Source of the DNA: Ideonella oryzae
GTDB lineage: Bacteria; Pseudomonadota; Gammaproteobacteria; Burkholderiales; Burkholderiaceae_C
Direction of reading: 5' to 3'
NCBI RefSeq assembly: GCF_024055665.1
Contig: NZ_JAMXMC010000007.1
Span: forward strand, 248,001-312,000
Length of the DNA: 64,000 nucleotides
Shown here: piece by piece, positions 1 to 11,316 of the stretch
Position numbering within the stretch: the first letter of the stretch is position 1
Layout of the letters: every line of letters begins with the position of its first letter
The notes under the pieces: generated by a model
The model's input: the letters and a program-made list of their open reading frames with translations, nothing else
What the model was told of the DNA's origin: nothing
Database searches by the model: none
Made by a program: the position numbers and the translations under genes

Positions 1-121
1 ACAGGCGAAAGCCCACCCAGGCGTTCGGGAAACCCACGATTAGACCAAGAAACGCCAGTCTGGTCAAACACTTGCACCACGGCATGCGGCACCGCGGGGG
101 GATTGACCCCGGGCAGGAAAC

Positions 122-130
122 TGTGGATAA
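122..130 (-). promoter_or_regulatory. DnaA box upstream of dnaA
   Basis: TGTGGATAA is the exact reverse complement of the consensus DnaA box TTATCCACA. It lies 61 bases before the dnaA start, where it could serve origin function, dnaA autoregulation or both. A second copy with one mismatch (TTGTCCACA, 183-191) touches the dnaA start codon. The 190 bases before dnaA contain no gene. A TAGAAT hexamer at 159-164 could be a -10 element. Only one perfect box is visible, so most of the origin probably lies to the left of the window. Confidence 0.75.
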
Positions 131-190
131 CCTCGCCCCAGGCGGCCCGAGGTGTGCGTAGAATGCGGCCGCTCAAGAAGAATTGTCCAC

Positions 191-1714
191 ATGAGCATTG
201 ACCTCTGGCAGCGGGGCTGTGAGCGACTCGCCACCGAACTGCCTGAACAACAGTACACCACCTGGATCCGACCCCTGCCCCCGGCCGACGTCATGGAGGA
301 TGGCGAGGCGGGCGCGGTCGTCAGCTTGCGCGTGCCCAACCGCTTCAAGCTGGACTGGATCCGGTCCCAGTACGCCCACCGCATCGAGACCGTGCTGAGC
401 GAACTCGCCGGCAAGCCGGTGCGGCTGGAGCTGTCGCTGGCCCCGCGCGAGACCCCGGCCCTGAGCCCGCGCCCCCTGCCCTCCCGACCGAACAGCGCGG
501 CGGCCGTGCTGCAGCGCGCGATGAGCTACGCCACCAGCGCCCCGGCCCAGGCCGTGCCCCGCCAACAGGCCGCCCTGATCCCGACCGCCGAGGATGCGCC
601 CGCCAACGCCCCGGGCGCTGCGGGCCTGCCCGCCGGCCGCCCGGCGCCCGAGCCGGTCGAGAGCCGCGCGCCCGCGGCCCCCAGCCCGGCCAGCCGCAGC
701 CGCCTGAACCCGGCCCTGACCTTCGACAACCTGGTGGCCGGCCGCGCCAACCAGATGGCCCGCACCGCCGCCCTGCACGTGGCTGGCGCGCCGGGCGTCA
801 TGTACAACCCGCTGTTCATCTACGGCGGCGTGGGCCTGGGCAAGACCCACCTGATCCACGCGGTGGGCAATGCCCTGCTCAAGGACAACCCGAACGCCCG
901 GGTGCTTTACCTGCATGCCGAGCAGTTCATCTCGGACGTGGTGAAGAACTACCAGCGCAAGACCTTTGACGAACTGAAGGCCAAGTACCACCAGCTGGAC
1001 CTGCTGCTGATCGACGATGTGCAGTTCTTTGCCGGCAAGGAGCGCACGCAGGAGGAGTTCTTCAACGCCTTCGAGGCGCTGCTGGCTAAGAAGGCCCACA
1101 TCATCATGACCAGCGACACCTACCCCAAGGGGCTGGTGGACATCGACGAGCGGCTGACCAGCCGCTTCGACGCCGGTCTGACGGTGGCCATCGAGCCACC
1201 CGAGCTGGAGATGCGGGTGGCCATCCTGCTGGCCAAGTCCAAGGCCGAGGGTGCGCCCATGCCCGAGGACGTGGCCTTCTTCGTGGCCAAGAACGTGCGG
1301 GCCAATGTGCGCGAGCTGGAAGGCGCGCTGCGCAAGGTGCTGGCCTACGCCAAGTTCAGCCACAAGGAAATCAACATCGCCCTGGCGCGCGAGGCGCTCA
1401 AGGACCTGCTGTCCATCCAGAACCGGCAGATCTCGGTGGAGAACATCCAGAAGACGGTGGCCGACTTCTACAAGATCAAGATCGCCGACATGTACAGCAA
1501 GAAGCGCCCGGCCAGCATCGCCCGGCCGCGCCAGATTGCCATGTACCTGGCCAAGGAGCTGACCCAGAAGAGCCTGCCCGAGATCGGCGAGCTGTTCGGC
1601 GGCCGCGACCACACGACCGTGCTGCACGCGGTGCGCAAGATCGGCGGCGAGCGGCAGAAGGACACCGAGCTGAACCAGCAGTTGCACGTGCTGGAGCAGA
1701 CCCTGAAGGGCTGA
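191..1714 (+). CDS. dnaA: Chromosomal replication initiator protein DnaA
   Basis: DnaA is the AAA+ ATPase that binds DnaA boxes at oriC, melts the origin and loads the helicase. The 507-residue product begins [13 protein letters not shown] (domain I). A long Pro/Ala-rich linker spans roughly residues 85-175. The Walker A motif GGVGLGKTH is near residue 212 and Walker B LLIDDVQF near 275. The C-terminal DNA-binding domain carries the signature [15 protein letters not shown] near 471-485. An ATG at 152 in the same frame would add 13 residues unlike any DnaA N-terminus. The ATG at 191 follows a purine-rich AAGAAGAA and starts with the family sequence, so it was chosen. Confidence 0.98.
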   Translation: MSIDLWQRGCERLATELPEQQYTTWIRPLPPADVMEDGEAGAVVSLRVPNRFKLDWIRSQYAHRIETVLSELAGKPVRLELSLAPRETPALSPRPLPSRPNSAAAVLQRAMSYATSAPAQAVPRQQAALIPTAEDAPANAPGAAGLPAGRPAPEPVESRAPAAPSPASRSRLNPALTFDNLVAGRANQMARTAALHVAGAPGVMYNPLFIYGGVGLGKTHLIHAVGNALLKDNPNARVLYLHAEQFISDVVKNYQRKTFDELKAKYHQLDLLLIDDVQFFAGKERTQEEFFNAFEALLAKKAHIIMTSDTYPKGLVDIDERLTSRFDAGLTVAIEPPELEMRVAILLAKSKAEGAPMPEDVAFFVAKNVRANVRELEGALRKVLAYAKFSHKEINIALAREALKDLLSIQNRQISVENIQKTVADFYKIKIADMYSKKRPASIARPRQIAMYLAKELTQKSLPEIGELFGGRDHTTVLHAVRKIGGERQKDTELNQQLHVLEQTLKG

Positions 1715-1871
1715 AACCGGGCCGAAGTTGTTGTCTGTTTGCCCCGCCGCAAGCCGCCCGCCCAACCCCAGTGAAGGCTGCCGGCTAACTCCCTGTCAAA
1801 ACAGGTGAAAATGGCGTTTTCCATACCGGTGGTCCGTTCCTGCTACGACGCCCCATCTGAAAGAGGAAGAC

Positions 1872-2978
1872 ATGATTGTTTTGAAAGCCGCGCAACAACA
1901 AGTGCTGGGTGCCCTCCAGGCGGTTTCCGGCATCGTCGAGCGGCGTCATACCCTGCCCATCCTCGCCAACGTGCTGCTGCGCAAGAACGGCGCCAGCACG
2001 GAACTGACCACCAGCGACCTGGAAATCCAGGTGCGCACCACCGCCGAGCTGGGCGGTGACGAAGGCAGCTTCAGCACCACGGTGGGCGCGCGCAAGCTGA
2101 TCGACATCCTGCGCTCCATGCCGGCCGACCAGATCGTCAGCCTGACGGTCAATGGCAGCAAACTGACCCTGCAGGGTGGCAAGAGCCGCTTCACGCTGCA
2201 AACCCTGCCGGCCGAGGACTTCCCGCTGGTCAACGAGGCCGTGGACTTCGGTCCGGCCTTCAGCGTGCCACAGAAGGTGCTCAAGGCCCTGATCGACCAG
2301 GTGCACTTCGCGATGGCGGTCCATGACATCCGCTACTACCTCAACGGCATCCTGTTCGTGGCCGAGGGCAAGTCCCTGACCCTGGTGGCCACCGACGGCA
2401 GCCGTCTGGCCCTGGCCCAGGCCGAGCTGGAAACCGACATGCCCAAGCAGGAGGTCATCCTGCCGCGCAAGACAGTGCTGGAGCTGATGCGCCTGCTGGG
2501 CACCGGCGAAGACCCGATCGAGCTGCAGTTCGCCGGCAACCAGGCCAAGTTCAGCTTCTCGGGCATGGAGTTCGTGACCAAGCTGGTCGAGGGCAAGTAC
2601 CCCGACTACAACCGCGTCATCCCCAAGAACCACAAGAACATGGTCATCCTGGGCCGCACCCCGCTGCTGGCCAGCCTGCAGCGCGCGGCCATCCTGACCA
2701 GCGAGAAGTTCAAGGGCGTGCGCATGAACGTGGAGCCGGGCGCCCTGCGCATCGCCTCCAGCAACGCCGAGCAGGAAGAGGCCAAGGAAGAACTCGAGAT
2801 CGACTACGGCGGCCCCGCCATCGAGATCGGCTTCAACGTGACCTACCTGATGGACGCGCTGGCCAACATGGACAGCGAGATGGTGCAGATCGCGCTGCAC
2901 GACGGCAGCTCTGCCGCGCTGATCACCGTGCCCGAGCAGGATGGCTTCAAGTACGTGGTCATGCCGATGCGGATCTGA
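1872..2978 (+). CDS. dnaN: DNA polymerase III beta subunit (sliding clamp)
   Basis: This is the ring-shaped processivity clamp of the replicative polymerase. The product has 368 residues, the usual family length. It begins MIVLKAAQQQVLGALQAVSGIVERRHTL in pieces typical of DnaN and ends in VVMPMRI, the standard clamp C-terminus that helps form the partner-binding pocket. AGAGGAAG stands just before the ATG. The 157-base gap after dnaA is large enough for its own promoter and holds a small inverted repeat, CCTGT-CAAA-ACAGG (1792-1805). The order dnaA-dnaN-gyrB without recF is common in Burkholderiales. Confidence 0.98.
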   Translation: MIVLKAAQQQVLGALQAVSGIVERRHTLPILANVLLRKNGASTELTTSDLEIQVRTTAELGGDEGSFSTTVGARKLIDILRSMPADQIVSLTVNGSKLTLQGGKSRFTLQTLPAEDFPLVNEAVDFGPAFSVPQKVLKALIDQVHFAMAVHDIRYYLNGILFVAEGKSLTLVATDGSRLALAQAELETDMPKQEVILPRKTVLELMRLLGTGEDPIELQFAGNQAKFSFSGMEFVTKLVEGKYPDYNRVIPKNHKNMVILGRTPLLASLQRAAILTSEKFKGVRMNVEPGALRIASSNAEQEEAKEELEIDYGGPAIEIGFNVTYLMDALANMDSEMVQIALHDGSSAALITVPEQDGFKYVVMPMRI

Positions 2979-3019
2979 CCGCACCCTGCCTTTCACAGCA
3001 CAAGCGGGACCGCCTCTGA

Positions 3020-5629
<2,610 letters not shown>

Positions 5630-5683
5630 GTTTGTGGATTCCGACGCTGGCTGAGGCGACGTGACGACCTGAGGACGAACGCT

Positions 5684-6172
5684 GTGCAGCGCGTCTATAT
5701 CAGTGACACCAACATCTGGATCGACTTTGGCAATGCCGGGTTGCTGGATGCGCTGTTTGCGCTGCCGCTCACTTTCGTAAGCACGGAGTTCGTGGTGGAC
5801 GAATTGGACAAGCCTTCGTCGGCTGAACTACTGGCACGCGGGTTGACGGTGGAGTCCTTGAGTGAAGAGGCGGTGGCTGAGTTGTTCGAACTGATGGACC
5901 AGCACGGCAACAGCTCGCTGGCCGATGTGTCTTGCTACCTGGTGGCCAAGGCTCAAGGCATGCCACTGCTCACCGGTGATGGTCGCCTGCGAAAGCAGGC
6001 CGCGAAGGACGGTCTAGAAGTGCGTGGCGCGCTGTGGCTACTGGATCAATTGGTAGCACTCCACATCATCTCTACGGCCCACGCCGCTGCTTCGCTGCAG
6101 GCCATGTTGGATGCCGGTGCGCGGTTGCCGCAGGCCGATTGCGCGCACCGCCGGGCTATGTGGCTGCCCTAA
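5684..6172 (+). CDS. PIN-domain protein, probable ribonuclease toxin
   Basis: The 162-residue product has the acidic tetrad expected of a PIN nuclease: D8 in SDTNIWID, E40 in VVDELDK, D81 in SSLADVSC and D99 in LLTGDGRLR. PIN proteins are Mg-dependent RNases and many are toxins of toxin-antitoxin pairs. The start is GTG, preceded by GAGGAC. The gene converges on the Xre/ImmA gene and ends 14 bases from it. The Xre-ImmA/PIN combination is a predicted toxin-antitoxin class, but in the usual arrangement the two genes run in the same direction. The region looks less GC-rich than gyrB by eye, suggesting acquisition. Toxicity is inferred, not shown. Confidence 0.8.
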   Translation: MQRVYISDTNIWIDFGNAGLLDALFALPLTFVSTEFVVDELDKPSSAELLARGLTVESLSEEAVAELFELMDQHGNSSLADVSCYLVAKAQGMPLLTGDGRLRKQAAKDGLEVRGALWLLDQLVALHIISTAHAAASLQAMLDAGARLPQADCAHRRAMWLP

Positions 6173-6175
6173 GCC

Positions 6176-6196
6176 AGCGGCATACTTCAGGCCGCT
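6176..6196. terminator. Hairpin between converging PIN and Xre/ImmA genes
   Basis: AGCGGC (6176-6181) pairs with GCCGCT (6191-6196) across 9 bases. It lies just past the PIN stop and spans the stop codon of the opposing gene, so it could end transcription from both sides. There is no T-run. Confidence 0.4.
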
Positions 6197-7257
6197 AGCG
6201 GTGCTGGGTTCAGACGGGCCAGGGACGGGTCGAGTTCCGATGCCGGGCAGCGCAGAAGTTCAGCAGCGCGTGGCAGGCTGATCAGGTCTTCAGCCAGAGC
6301 CCGATAGACCATGGACTCGAAGCGGCGCGGCTGCTCGGGCAGTAAGGGCTCAGGCTCAGTCTTGCGCCAGCCGTTGGCTGAAAACTGCATGTTCATGCCC
6401 GTATAGCCTGCTTCGGTGATCAGACCCAAGTCCTTCAGGCGCCTCAGTGCAACCGCCATCGATACGCCATAACGGCGCTTAGCATTCAACAGTTCAACGG
6501 CTAGCACACGGGATCGGCAGTGACTACCGAAGTCGGCCCGGACCCGTTCAGCTGGGTACAGGAAGGCGCCTGCGAACCGATGGCAGCAGGTTTCCTTGTC
6601 TTTATCGTGCATATCGGCGGGCAGATCCATCACCCAGTGGCCCAGCTCGTGCGCAGCGGTGAAGCGGATGCGCTCGCCGGGGCGGCTGCCGTTCAGCGCG
6701 ATCAGCACATGCCGCTCATCGTGGGTGGCGGCACAAGCGCCATCAAAGCCGTCGTGGTCTTCAAGCAACGCCACCTTGATGCCATGCTCTTCCAGCAGCT
6801 CGGCCAGATGCGCGATGGCGTCGCCGCCGATGGCCCACTGCGAGCGCAATTGCTCGGCCGCCGCCTCTGCCTCGTCGAAGCTGCGCACGACAAACGCACG
6901 CGGTGGCTGCAGCACAGGCTGCACGGCCGCGTCGAGTTCAAAGCATCGCTCCAGGCTGACGTAGCGCTCCAGGTGGTCGCGCATCTGCTCACCGATCTGA
7001 TCCTGGCGCTTCTGTGACATGCTGGCAAGCTTGCGGAACTCCAGCGCAGCCATTTGCACAGCATCAGATCGAAAAAAGTACTCTGGCTTGACGGACAGCG
7101 CCTTCGCTAGCTGGAGAAGCCGGGTTGAGTTGGGTGGTGGGCCACTCTTCTCATACTTGCTCAGGGCCTGCTTGCTGATGTCGCCGAGTCGCTGCGCGAG
7201 CGCCGCTAGGCTCAATCCTCTCAGCAAACGCGCACGGCGGATTCGATCATGAATCAT
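6187..7257 (-). CDS. Xre-family HTH regulator with ImmA/IrrE-type metallopeptidase domain
   Basis: The 356-residue protein has an N-terminal Xre helix-turn-helix (about residues 5-60, SLAALAQRLGDISKQALSKYE). A COG2856/ImmA-IrrE peptidase domain follows, with the zinc motif HELGH near residue 203 and downstream acidic residues. In ImmA-type systems the peptidase cleaves a regulator; in Xre-COG2856 proteins the fused protein is thought to act as an antitoxin/autoregulator. AAGGAG precedes the ATG, and a perfect palindrome sits just upstream at 7271-7306. The C-terminal 90 residues are unassigned. It faces the PIN gene and is the likely antitoxin or controller of it (inference). Confidence 0.85.
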   Translation of the reverse strand: MIHDRIRRARLLRGLSLAALAQRLGDISKQALSKYEKSGPPPNSTRLLQLAKALSVKPEYFFRSDAVQMAALEFRKLASMSQKRQDQIGEQMRDHLERYVSLERCFELDAAVQPVLQPPRAFVVRSFDEAEAAAEQLRSQWAIGGDAIAHLAELLEEHGIKVALLEDHDGFDGACAATHDERHVLIALNGSRPGERIRFTAAHELGHWVMDLPADMHDKDKETCCHRFAGAFLYPAERVRADFGSHCRSRVLAVELLNAKRRYGVSMAVALRRLKDLGLITEAGYTGMNMQFSANGWRKTEPEPLLPEQPRRFESMVYRALAEDLISLPRAAELLRCPASELDPSLARLNPAPLAA

Positions 7258-7270
7258 CGTGCTCTCCTTG

Positions 7271-7306
7271 GTTGACGAATTCGACTATTTTATCGGGTTC
7301 GTCAAC
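7271..7306 (-). promoter_or_regulatory. Probable operator/promoter of the Xre/ImmA gene
   Basis: GTTGACGAA (7271-7279) and TTCGTCAAC (7298-7306) form a perfect 9-base inverted repeat, centred about 31 bases upstream of the ATG. The left arm overlaps a small palindrome CGAATTCG (7276-7283). The minus strand also offers TTGACG as a -35-like hexamer and the AT-rich TAAAATAG, so the operator would overlap the promoter. Autorepression by the Xre domain is the simplest reading. Unlike the surroundings, the centre is AT-rich. Confidence 0.6.
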
Positions 7307-7550
7307 TTCGGATTGACGGGCATCTACCTCCCTGTCGTGCCTGATCCACAACTGTCTGGAGAAGGTCACTCCTAGCAGCGTGTCTCACGCTGCGTGACGG
7401 AGACGCTTACGGTGTGGACACCTCACTGATGATTCCGACATTCCAAAATCCGGCTTGGCCCCCCAAAGACACCCTCATCATTTCGGAAAAACTGAAATTC
7501 AGCGGTAATCACCCGTCTTAGGGGCACTGGCTCTGAAACTCCGAAATGCT

Positions 7551-7743
7551 TCCCCTCCATCCGCCACCCCGCTGGGGTCCAGCGTGCGCGAGCGCCGCAA
7601 GTCGCGGCCTTTGCGCATTGACGACGCTGAAAGGCGATAGGGCGTGTGAGTGGACCTGATGTAGTGCCATTGAGAATGGCCAGGATCCGGCGCGCCTGGG
7701 CAAGCCGCTGGCCGTGCTCGACGGCCTGAGGCCACCGCCATGA
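7551..7743 (+). pseudogene. Remnant of a hipB-type HTH antitoxin gene
   Basis: Two out-of-phase pieces read like a HipB/y4mF-type HTH. The first (ending at a stop at 7638) contains PLGSSVRERRKSRPLRIDDAE. The second (about 7663-7743) contains SAIENGQDPARLGKPLAVLDGL, resembling the recognition-helix region, typically S-x-L-E-N-G. A stop and a frame change separate them. The last codons overlap the hipA remnant start (TGATG at 7741), as in intact hipBA operons. Upstream, TTTCGGA at 7481-7487 and its inverse at 7540-7546 sit in a 9-base inverted repeat (7479-7487/7540-7548) that may be an old operator. The rest of 7307-7550 holds no gene. Confidence 0.6.
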
Positions 7744-8873
7744 TGCACACCCTGCACGTCTGGGTCGAAGAGACCGCGAGGTCGCCATGATCGAGCACGA
7801 GGGGCGCGACGACCGCTGGGGCCTGCGCTACGCCAAGCCTTGAGCGGACGGCACCGGCGGCGGGCGAACCCACGCTGCGCGAGATCCCGCTGCAGGAGAT
7901 CGACCAACGCATTGCCGAACGAGAGCACGTTCCGCTGACGGTGTGGGACGGCAAGTTGCGCATGTCGGTGGCCGGCTTGCAGGACAAGCTGCTGGTGTAC
8001 CTGGACCGGCCGCTGGCCGATGGTGGGCGCTTGTTCCTGGTGGACGGTCAGCGCCTCGCGTCCACCCACATCCTCAAGCCCGACAGCGGCAAGCCTCAGA
8101 CACCCCATCTGGCGGTCAACGAGCACTTCTGCATGTCGCTGGCCCGCCGCATGGGCCTGCCCGCCGCCGAGGTGGGGCTGCTGCGCACCCCCCGGCCGGT
8201 GCTGGTGGTCCGCCGTTTTGACCGTGAGGTAGCCGATGCCAGCGGCCCGACGCAGGTGCACCGCCGGCACATCATCGACGCCTGCCAGGCCTGCGATCTG
8301 CCGGTGGCCTACAAGTACGAGCGCAACCTGGGCAGTGGGGCGGCGGTGCGCCACATCCGCGACGGGATGAGCTTCGAGCGCTTGTTCGGCTGTGCGGATC
8401 TGACGGCGAACAAGGCGGCCGCCAGGCTGACCCTGCTGCGCTGGTCGCTCTTCCAGTTCCTGATCGGCAACAGCGACGCGCACGGCAAGAACTTCTCGTT
8501 CTTTGTGCGCCCGGGTGGGCTGCTGGAGCCAACGCCCTGGTACGACCTGGTCAGCGTGCTGCAGTACGAGGGCTTCGACACCGAGTTGGCCATGGCCTAC
8601 GGCGATGTCTTCAGCCACGCCGAGGTGTCCGCCTTTGCCCTGGCGGACTTTGCCTCACGCTGCGGTGTGGACCGCCAACTGATGCGCCGGGAGGGGCAGC
8701 GTCTGGCCAGACGGGCGGCGGCCGAAGCCGCAGCACAGGCCCAAGCCACCGATTACGAAGACGCGGCCGAGCGGGCCTTCGTGCAAGGCCTGGCCCACTT
8801 CGTGGCCCGGCAAGCCGAGCGGCTGACGCTGCTGGTGGCGGACGCGGCGCGGTGGAAGAACGAGGACCTGTGA
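7740..8873 (+). pseudogene. Broken hipA (HipA-family Ser/Thr kinase) gene
   Basis: The C-terminal part is intact in one frame from about 7842. It has the HipA phrase MSVAGLQDKLLVY, the catalytic loop GNSDAHGKNFS and PWYDLVSVLQ. The N-terminal part is shattered. MMHTLHVWVEET (from 7740) stops at 7788; REVAMIEHEGRDDRWGLRYAKP runs in another frame to a stop at 7841; then LREIPLQEIDQRIAER resumes the first frame. About 60-100 N-terminal residues are missing or scrambled compared with a normal HipA of roughly 400-440. Translation from the GTG at 7941 would give a 310-residue kinase lobe without the N-terminal domain, so activity is doubtful. Confidence 0.75.
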
Positions 8874-8901
8874 GCAACGCGGGAAGTCGCCCCGAGGGAC
8901 C

Positions 8902-10794
8902 TCATGCCTCCGCCCTGAACATCTCCCCCACCCGCCCCATCGCCTGCACCACCCGCTCGGTCAGCAGCGACTCCCCGCTGCGCGACAGCGTGAGCTGCTG
9001 GGTGGCGCGGGTCATGCCCACATAGAGCAGGCGCACGGCGTCGTCCAGGGTCTCGTCCTTCATCGGCAGGGCCTGCAGGCCGCCAATGAAGACGTGGGGA
9101 AACTCCAGGCCCTTGGCGCTGTGCAGGGTGATGAGCTTGACCGACGGGGTGGACCAGTCGAAGCGCCGGAAGGCGCGGGTGTTCATCGAGTCAAAAGCGA
9201 TGTGGGCGCGCTTGAGGGCCTGCTCCAGCGGCGCCATCTGGTACTTGGCGCGGAACAGCACGGCCATGTCGTTCAGGGGCACGCCCTCGGCCACCAGGGC
9301 GGCGACGCGCTCGGCCAGCAGCTGCGCTTCCTCCGCCGGGTCTTGGGCGCTGATGAGCACCGGCATGGGGCCGCGCCGGCCAGCGCTGGCGGGCTGCACC
9401 AGAGGCAGGGCCTCGGGGTCTTCCGCCGCCGCCTCGCCCCGTTGCAGCAATGACTGAGCACAGGTGCTGGCCAGGGCCAGGATCTCGGCGGTGTTGCGGT
9501 AGTTGAGCTTGAGGATGCTGGTGCGGCCCTGGGCCTGGATGCCCACGCTGGCCAGGCTGAACTGGCGGCGCTTCTTCTGGTAGATCGACTGGGCATCGTC
9601 GTACAGCACCAGCAGGCTCTGCGTGCTGGGGCTGACCATGCGGGTGGCCAGGCGCAGCCAGGCCTCTTCGAAGTCGTGGGCCTCGTCGATCAGCAGGGCC
9701 ATGTACTGGCCGCCGGGGATGAAGCCGGTTTCGATGGACTTCTCCACCGTGTCGGCCAGCAGGCGGAAGTGGGCGTCGCGGTCGGGCACGTCCGGCACGT
9801 AGAGCTGGTAGCTGTTGACCAGGTCCTGGCACCAGCTGTGGAAGGTGCGCACCTGCACCCGCTCGTCCACGCCGCGCTGGCGCAGCAGGGCGTCGATGCG
9901 GTCGGCCAGCGCGCGGTTGAAGCACAGCACCAGGATGGGCTGGTCGGGCCGGGCCGCCGCGGCCAGTTGCTGCGCCCGGTAGATCAGGATCATGGTCTTG
10001 CCCGAGCCGGCCACGCCGTGAATGACGCGGTGGCCCTCGCCCAGCGTGCGGGCGATCTGTTCCTGCTGCAGGTCCATCACCTGCATCAGGTCGGGCAGCA
10101 GCGGCGCCTGGGGCGACGCGGTGGCGGCGTCACCGCCAAAGTCCAGCCCCTCCTGCTGGTGCACGCGGATCTCGGGGAACAGGTGCCAGCGGATGCGGTC
10201 GCGCTGGGGCAGCGTGAGCGTGTGCGGGTAGTGGACGGTGAACAGGCCCCACAGGCGGTTGAAGAAGTCGCCTGGGCTCACGCTCTCGTCCAGGTCGTCG
10301 CGCAGCAGGGTCTGGTGGGACGGGAAGACCTGGGCGAAGTCGCCCCAGGCGGTGTCGGCCAGATCGGTCTGCCGCAGATGGGAGAACACCACACCCCAGC
10401 CGTAGGGGAAGAGCAGCTTGCCCTGGAAGGGGCCGTCCGCGCGCACCAGGGTCGGGTCCTGCTGCATCAGCGCCACCAGCTCGAAGGCGTAGTCGCGCGC
10501 CTGGCGCAGCGGGTTGGCCTCCGTCACCCGGCCGCGGGGCGTGTCCAGCTCCACCGCATCGCGGTTGGCGGCCACCAGGGTGCCGCGCTTCCAGTCCTTC
10601 ACCTCCAGCAGCAGGATGCCCTGGCGCGGACTGAGCACCACGAAGTCGGGCTGGCGGGCCCGCGGGCCCAGCGGCACGTTGTGCCAGACGAGGTAATCGT
10701 CCCCCAGGCAGCGCTTGAGCTGGTGCAGCACGCGCCGCTCACCGGGGTTGCAACGCTGGTCGACGTTCGTCAGACCTTGCGGAAAGATGGCCAT
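8902..10794 (-). CDS. NERD-domain UvrD/Rep-like superfamily 1 helicase
   Basis: The 630-residue protein has an N-terminal NERD (nuclease-related) domain, about residues 15-130, with core motifs RQPDFVVLSP and ILLLEVKDWK. An SF1 helicase follows: Walker A GVAGSGKT near 259, Walker B LLIDEAHDFEE, LNYRNTAEIL, TLHSAKGLEFPHV and VGMTRATQQL (motif VI). Such proteins are thought to act in DNA processing or defence. The chosen ATG (MAIFPQGLTNV) follows AGGGAG and matches where NERD proteins begin; an ATG at 10833 would add 13 residues. It faces the broken hipA and sits in the accessory stretch after gyrB. No partner gene of a known defence system is adjacent. Confidence 0.85.
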   Translation of the reverse strand: MAIFPQGLTNVDQRCNPGERRVLHQLKRCLGDDYLVWHNVPLGPRARQPDFVVLSPRQGILLLEVKDWKRGTLVAANRDAVELDTPRGRVTEANPLRQARDYAFELVALMQQDPTLVRADGPFQGKLLFPYGWGVVFSHLRQTDLADTAWGDFAQVFPSHQTLLRDDLDESVSPGDFFNRLWGLFTVHYPHTLTLPQRDRIRWHLFPEIRVHQQEGLDFGGDAATASPQAPLLPDLMQVMDLQQEQIARTLGEGHRVIHGVAGSGKTMILIYRAQQLAAAARPDQPILVLCFNRALADRIDALLRQRGVDERVQVRTFHSWCQDLVNSYQLYVPDVPDRDAHFRLLADTVEKSIETGFIPGGQYMALLIDEAHDFEEAWLRLATRMVSPSTQSLLVLYDDAQSIYQKKRRQFSLASVGIQAQGRTSILKLNYRNTAEILALASTCAQSLLQRGEAAAEDPEALPLVQPASAGRRGPMPVLISAQDPAEEAQLLAERVAALVAEGVPLNDMAVLFRAKYQMAPLEQALKRAHIAFDSMNTRAFRRFDWSTPSVKLITLHSAKGLEFPHVFIGGLQALPMKDETLDDAVRLLYVGMTRATQQLTLSRSGESLLTERVVQAMGRVGEMFRAEA

Positions 10795-10873
10795 GGCAGC
10801 CGGGCTCCCTGAATCTTCTTGTGATGGGAGCAAGCCTAGCAGCAGCCGATGGCGTTGGGCCTGATGCCAGCGT

Positions 10874-11191
10874 TCACGCGTACCGGCTGCTGCTCTTGCC
10901 CTCCTGGGCCAGCCAATAGATCAGGATGATCCAGCCCACGAAGGGGATCAGGCCGACAAGCTGGAGCCAGCCGCTGCGGTCGGTGTCGTGCAGGCGGCGC
11001 GCCGCCACGGCGAGGTAAGGCAGCAGCGTGGCCAGGGAGAAGATGGCCGACAGCTTGTGGCTGACCACGCCCAGGATCAGGCTGCCCAGCAGGCAGAAGA
11101 GCGCCCACCACCAGAACTCGGAACGGCCGGCCCGGCCGTCGAAGTTCGCATAGTTGTTGAAGCAGGTGCGCACGGCATCTTTGAAGTCCAT
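10874..11191 (-). CDS. DUF805 inner-membrane protein
   Basis: This small 105-residue membrane protein has the DUF805 hallmarks: FNNYANFDGRAGRSEFWWW at the N-terminus, two to three hydrophobic segments and ARRLHDTDRSGWLQL. The family is widespread and its function unknown. It lies 79 bases upstream of, and in the same direction as, the NERD helicase and could be cotranscribed. Confidence 0.85.
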   Translation of the reverse strand: MDFKDAVRTCFNNYANFDGRAGRSEFWWWALFCLLGSLILGVVSHKLSAIFSLATLLPYLAVAARRLHDTDRSGWLQLVGLIPFVGWIILIYWLAQEGKSSSRYA

Positions 11192-11316
11192 CTTCGGTTC
11201 CCCCTAAGGTGATGTTTGTGCGGGCGATGTTAGCGGCGCGCATGGGCTCGCCACGCCACGCACTCGGGGGTTGCCAAGGGGGTCGGATCCGGTCAAGCCA
11301 TGGCGACCGAAAACGT

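Noticed and set aside
173-1765. A 530-residue frame antisense to dnaA
   Set aside because: It is a shadow of a certain gene with no recognisable domain.
5633-5641. TGTGGATTC after gyrB as a DnaA box
   Set aside because: It has two mismatches to the consensus and no cluster of boxes.
7342-7350. TGATCCACA as another DnaA box
   Set aside because: It has one mismatch, is isolated far from dnaA and lies in a decayed toxin-antitoxin region; chance is likely.
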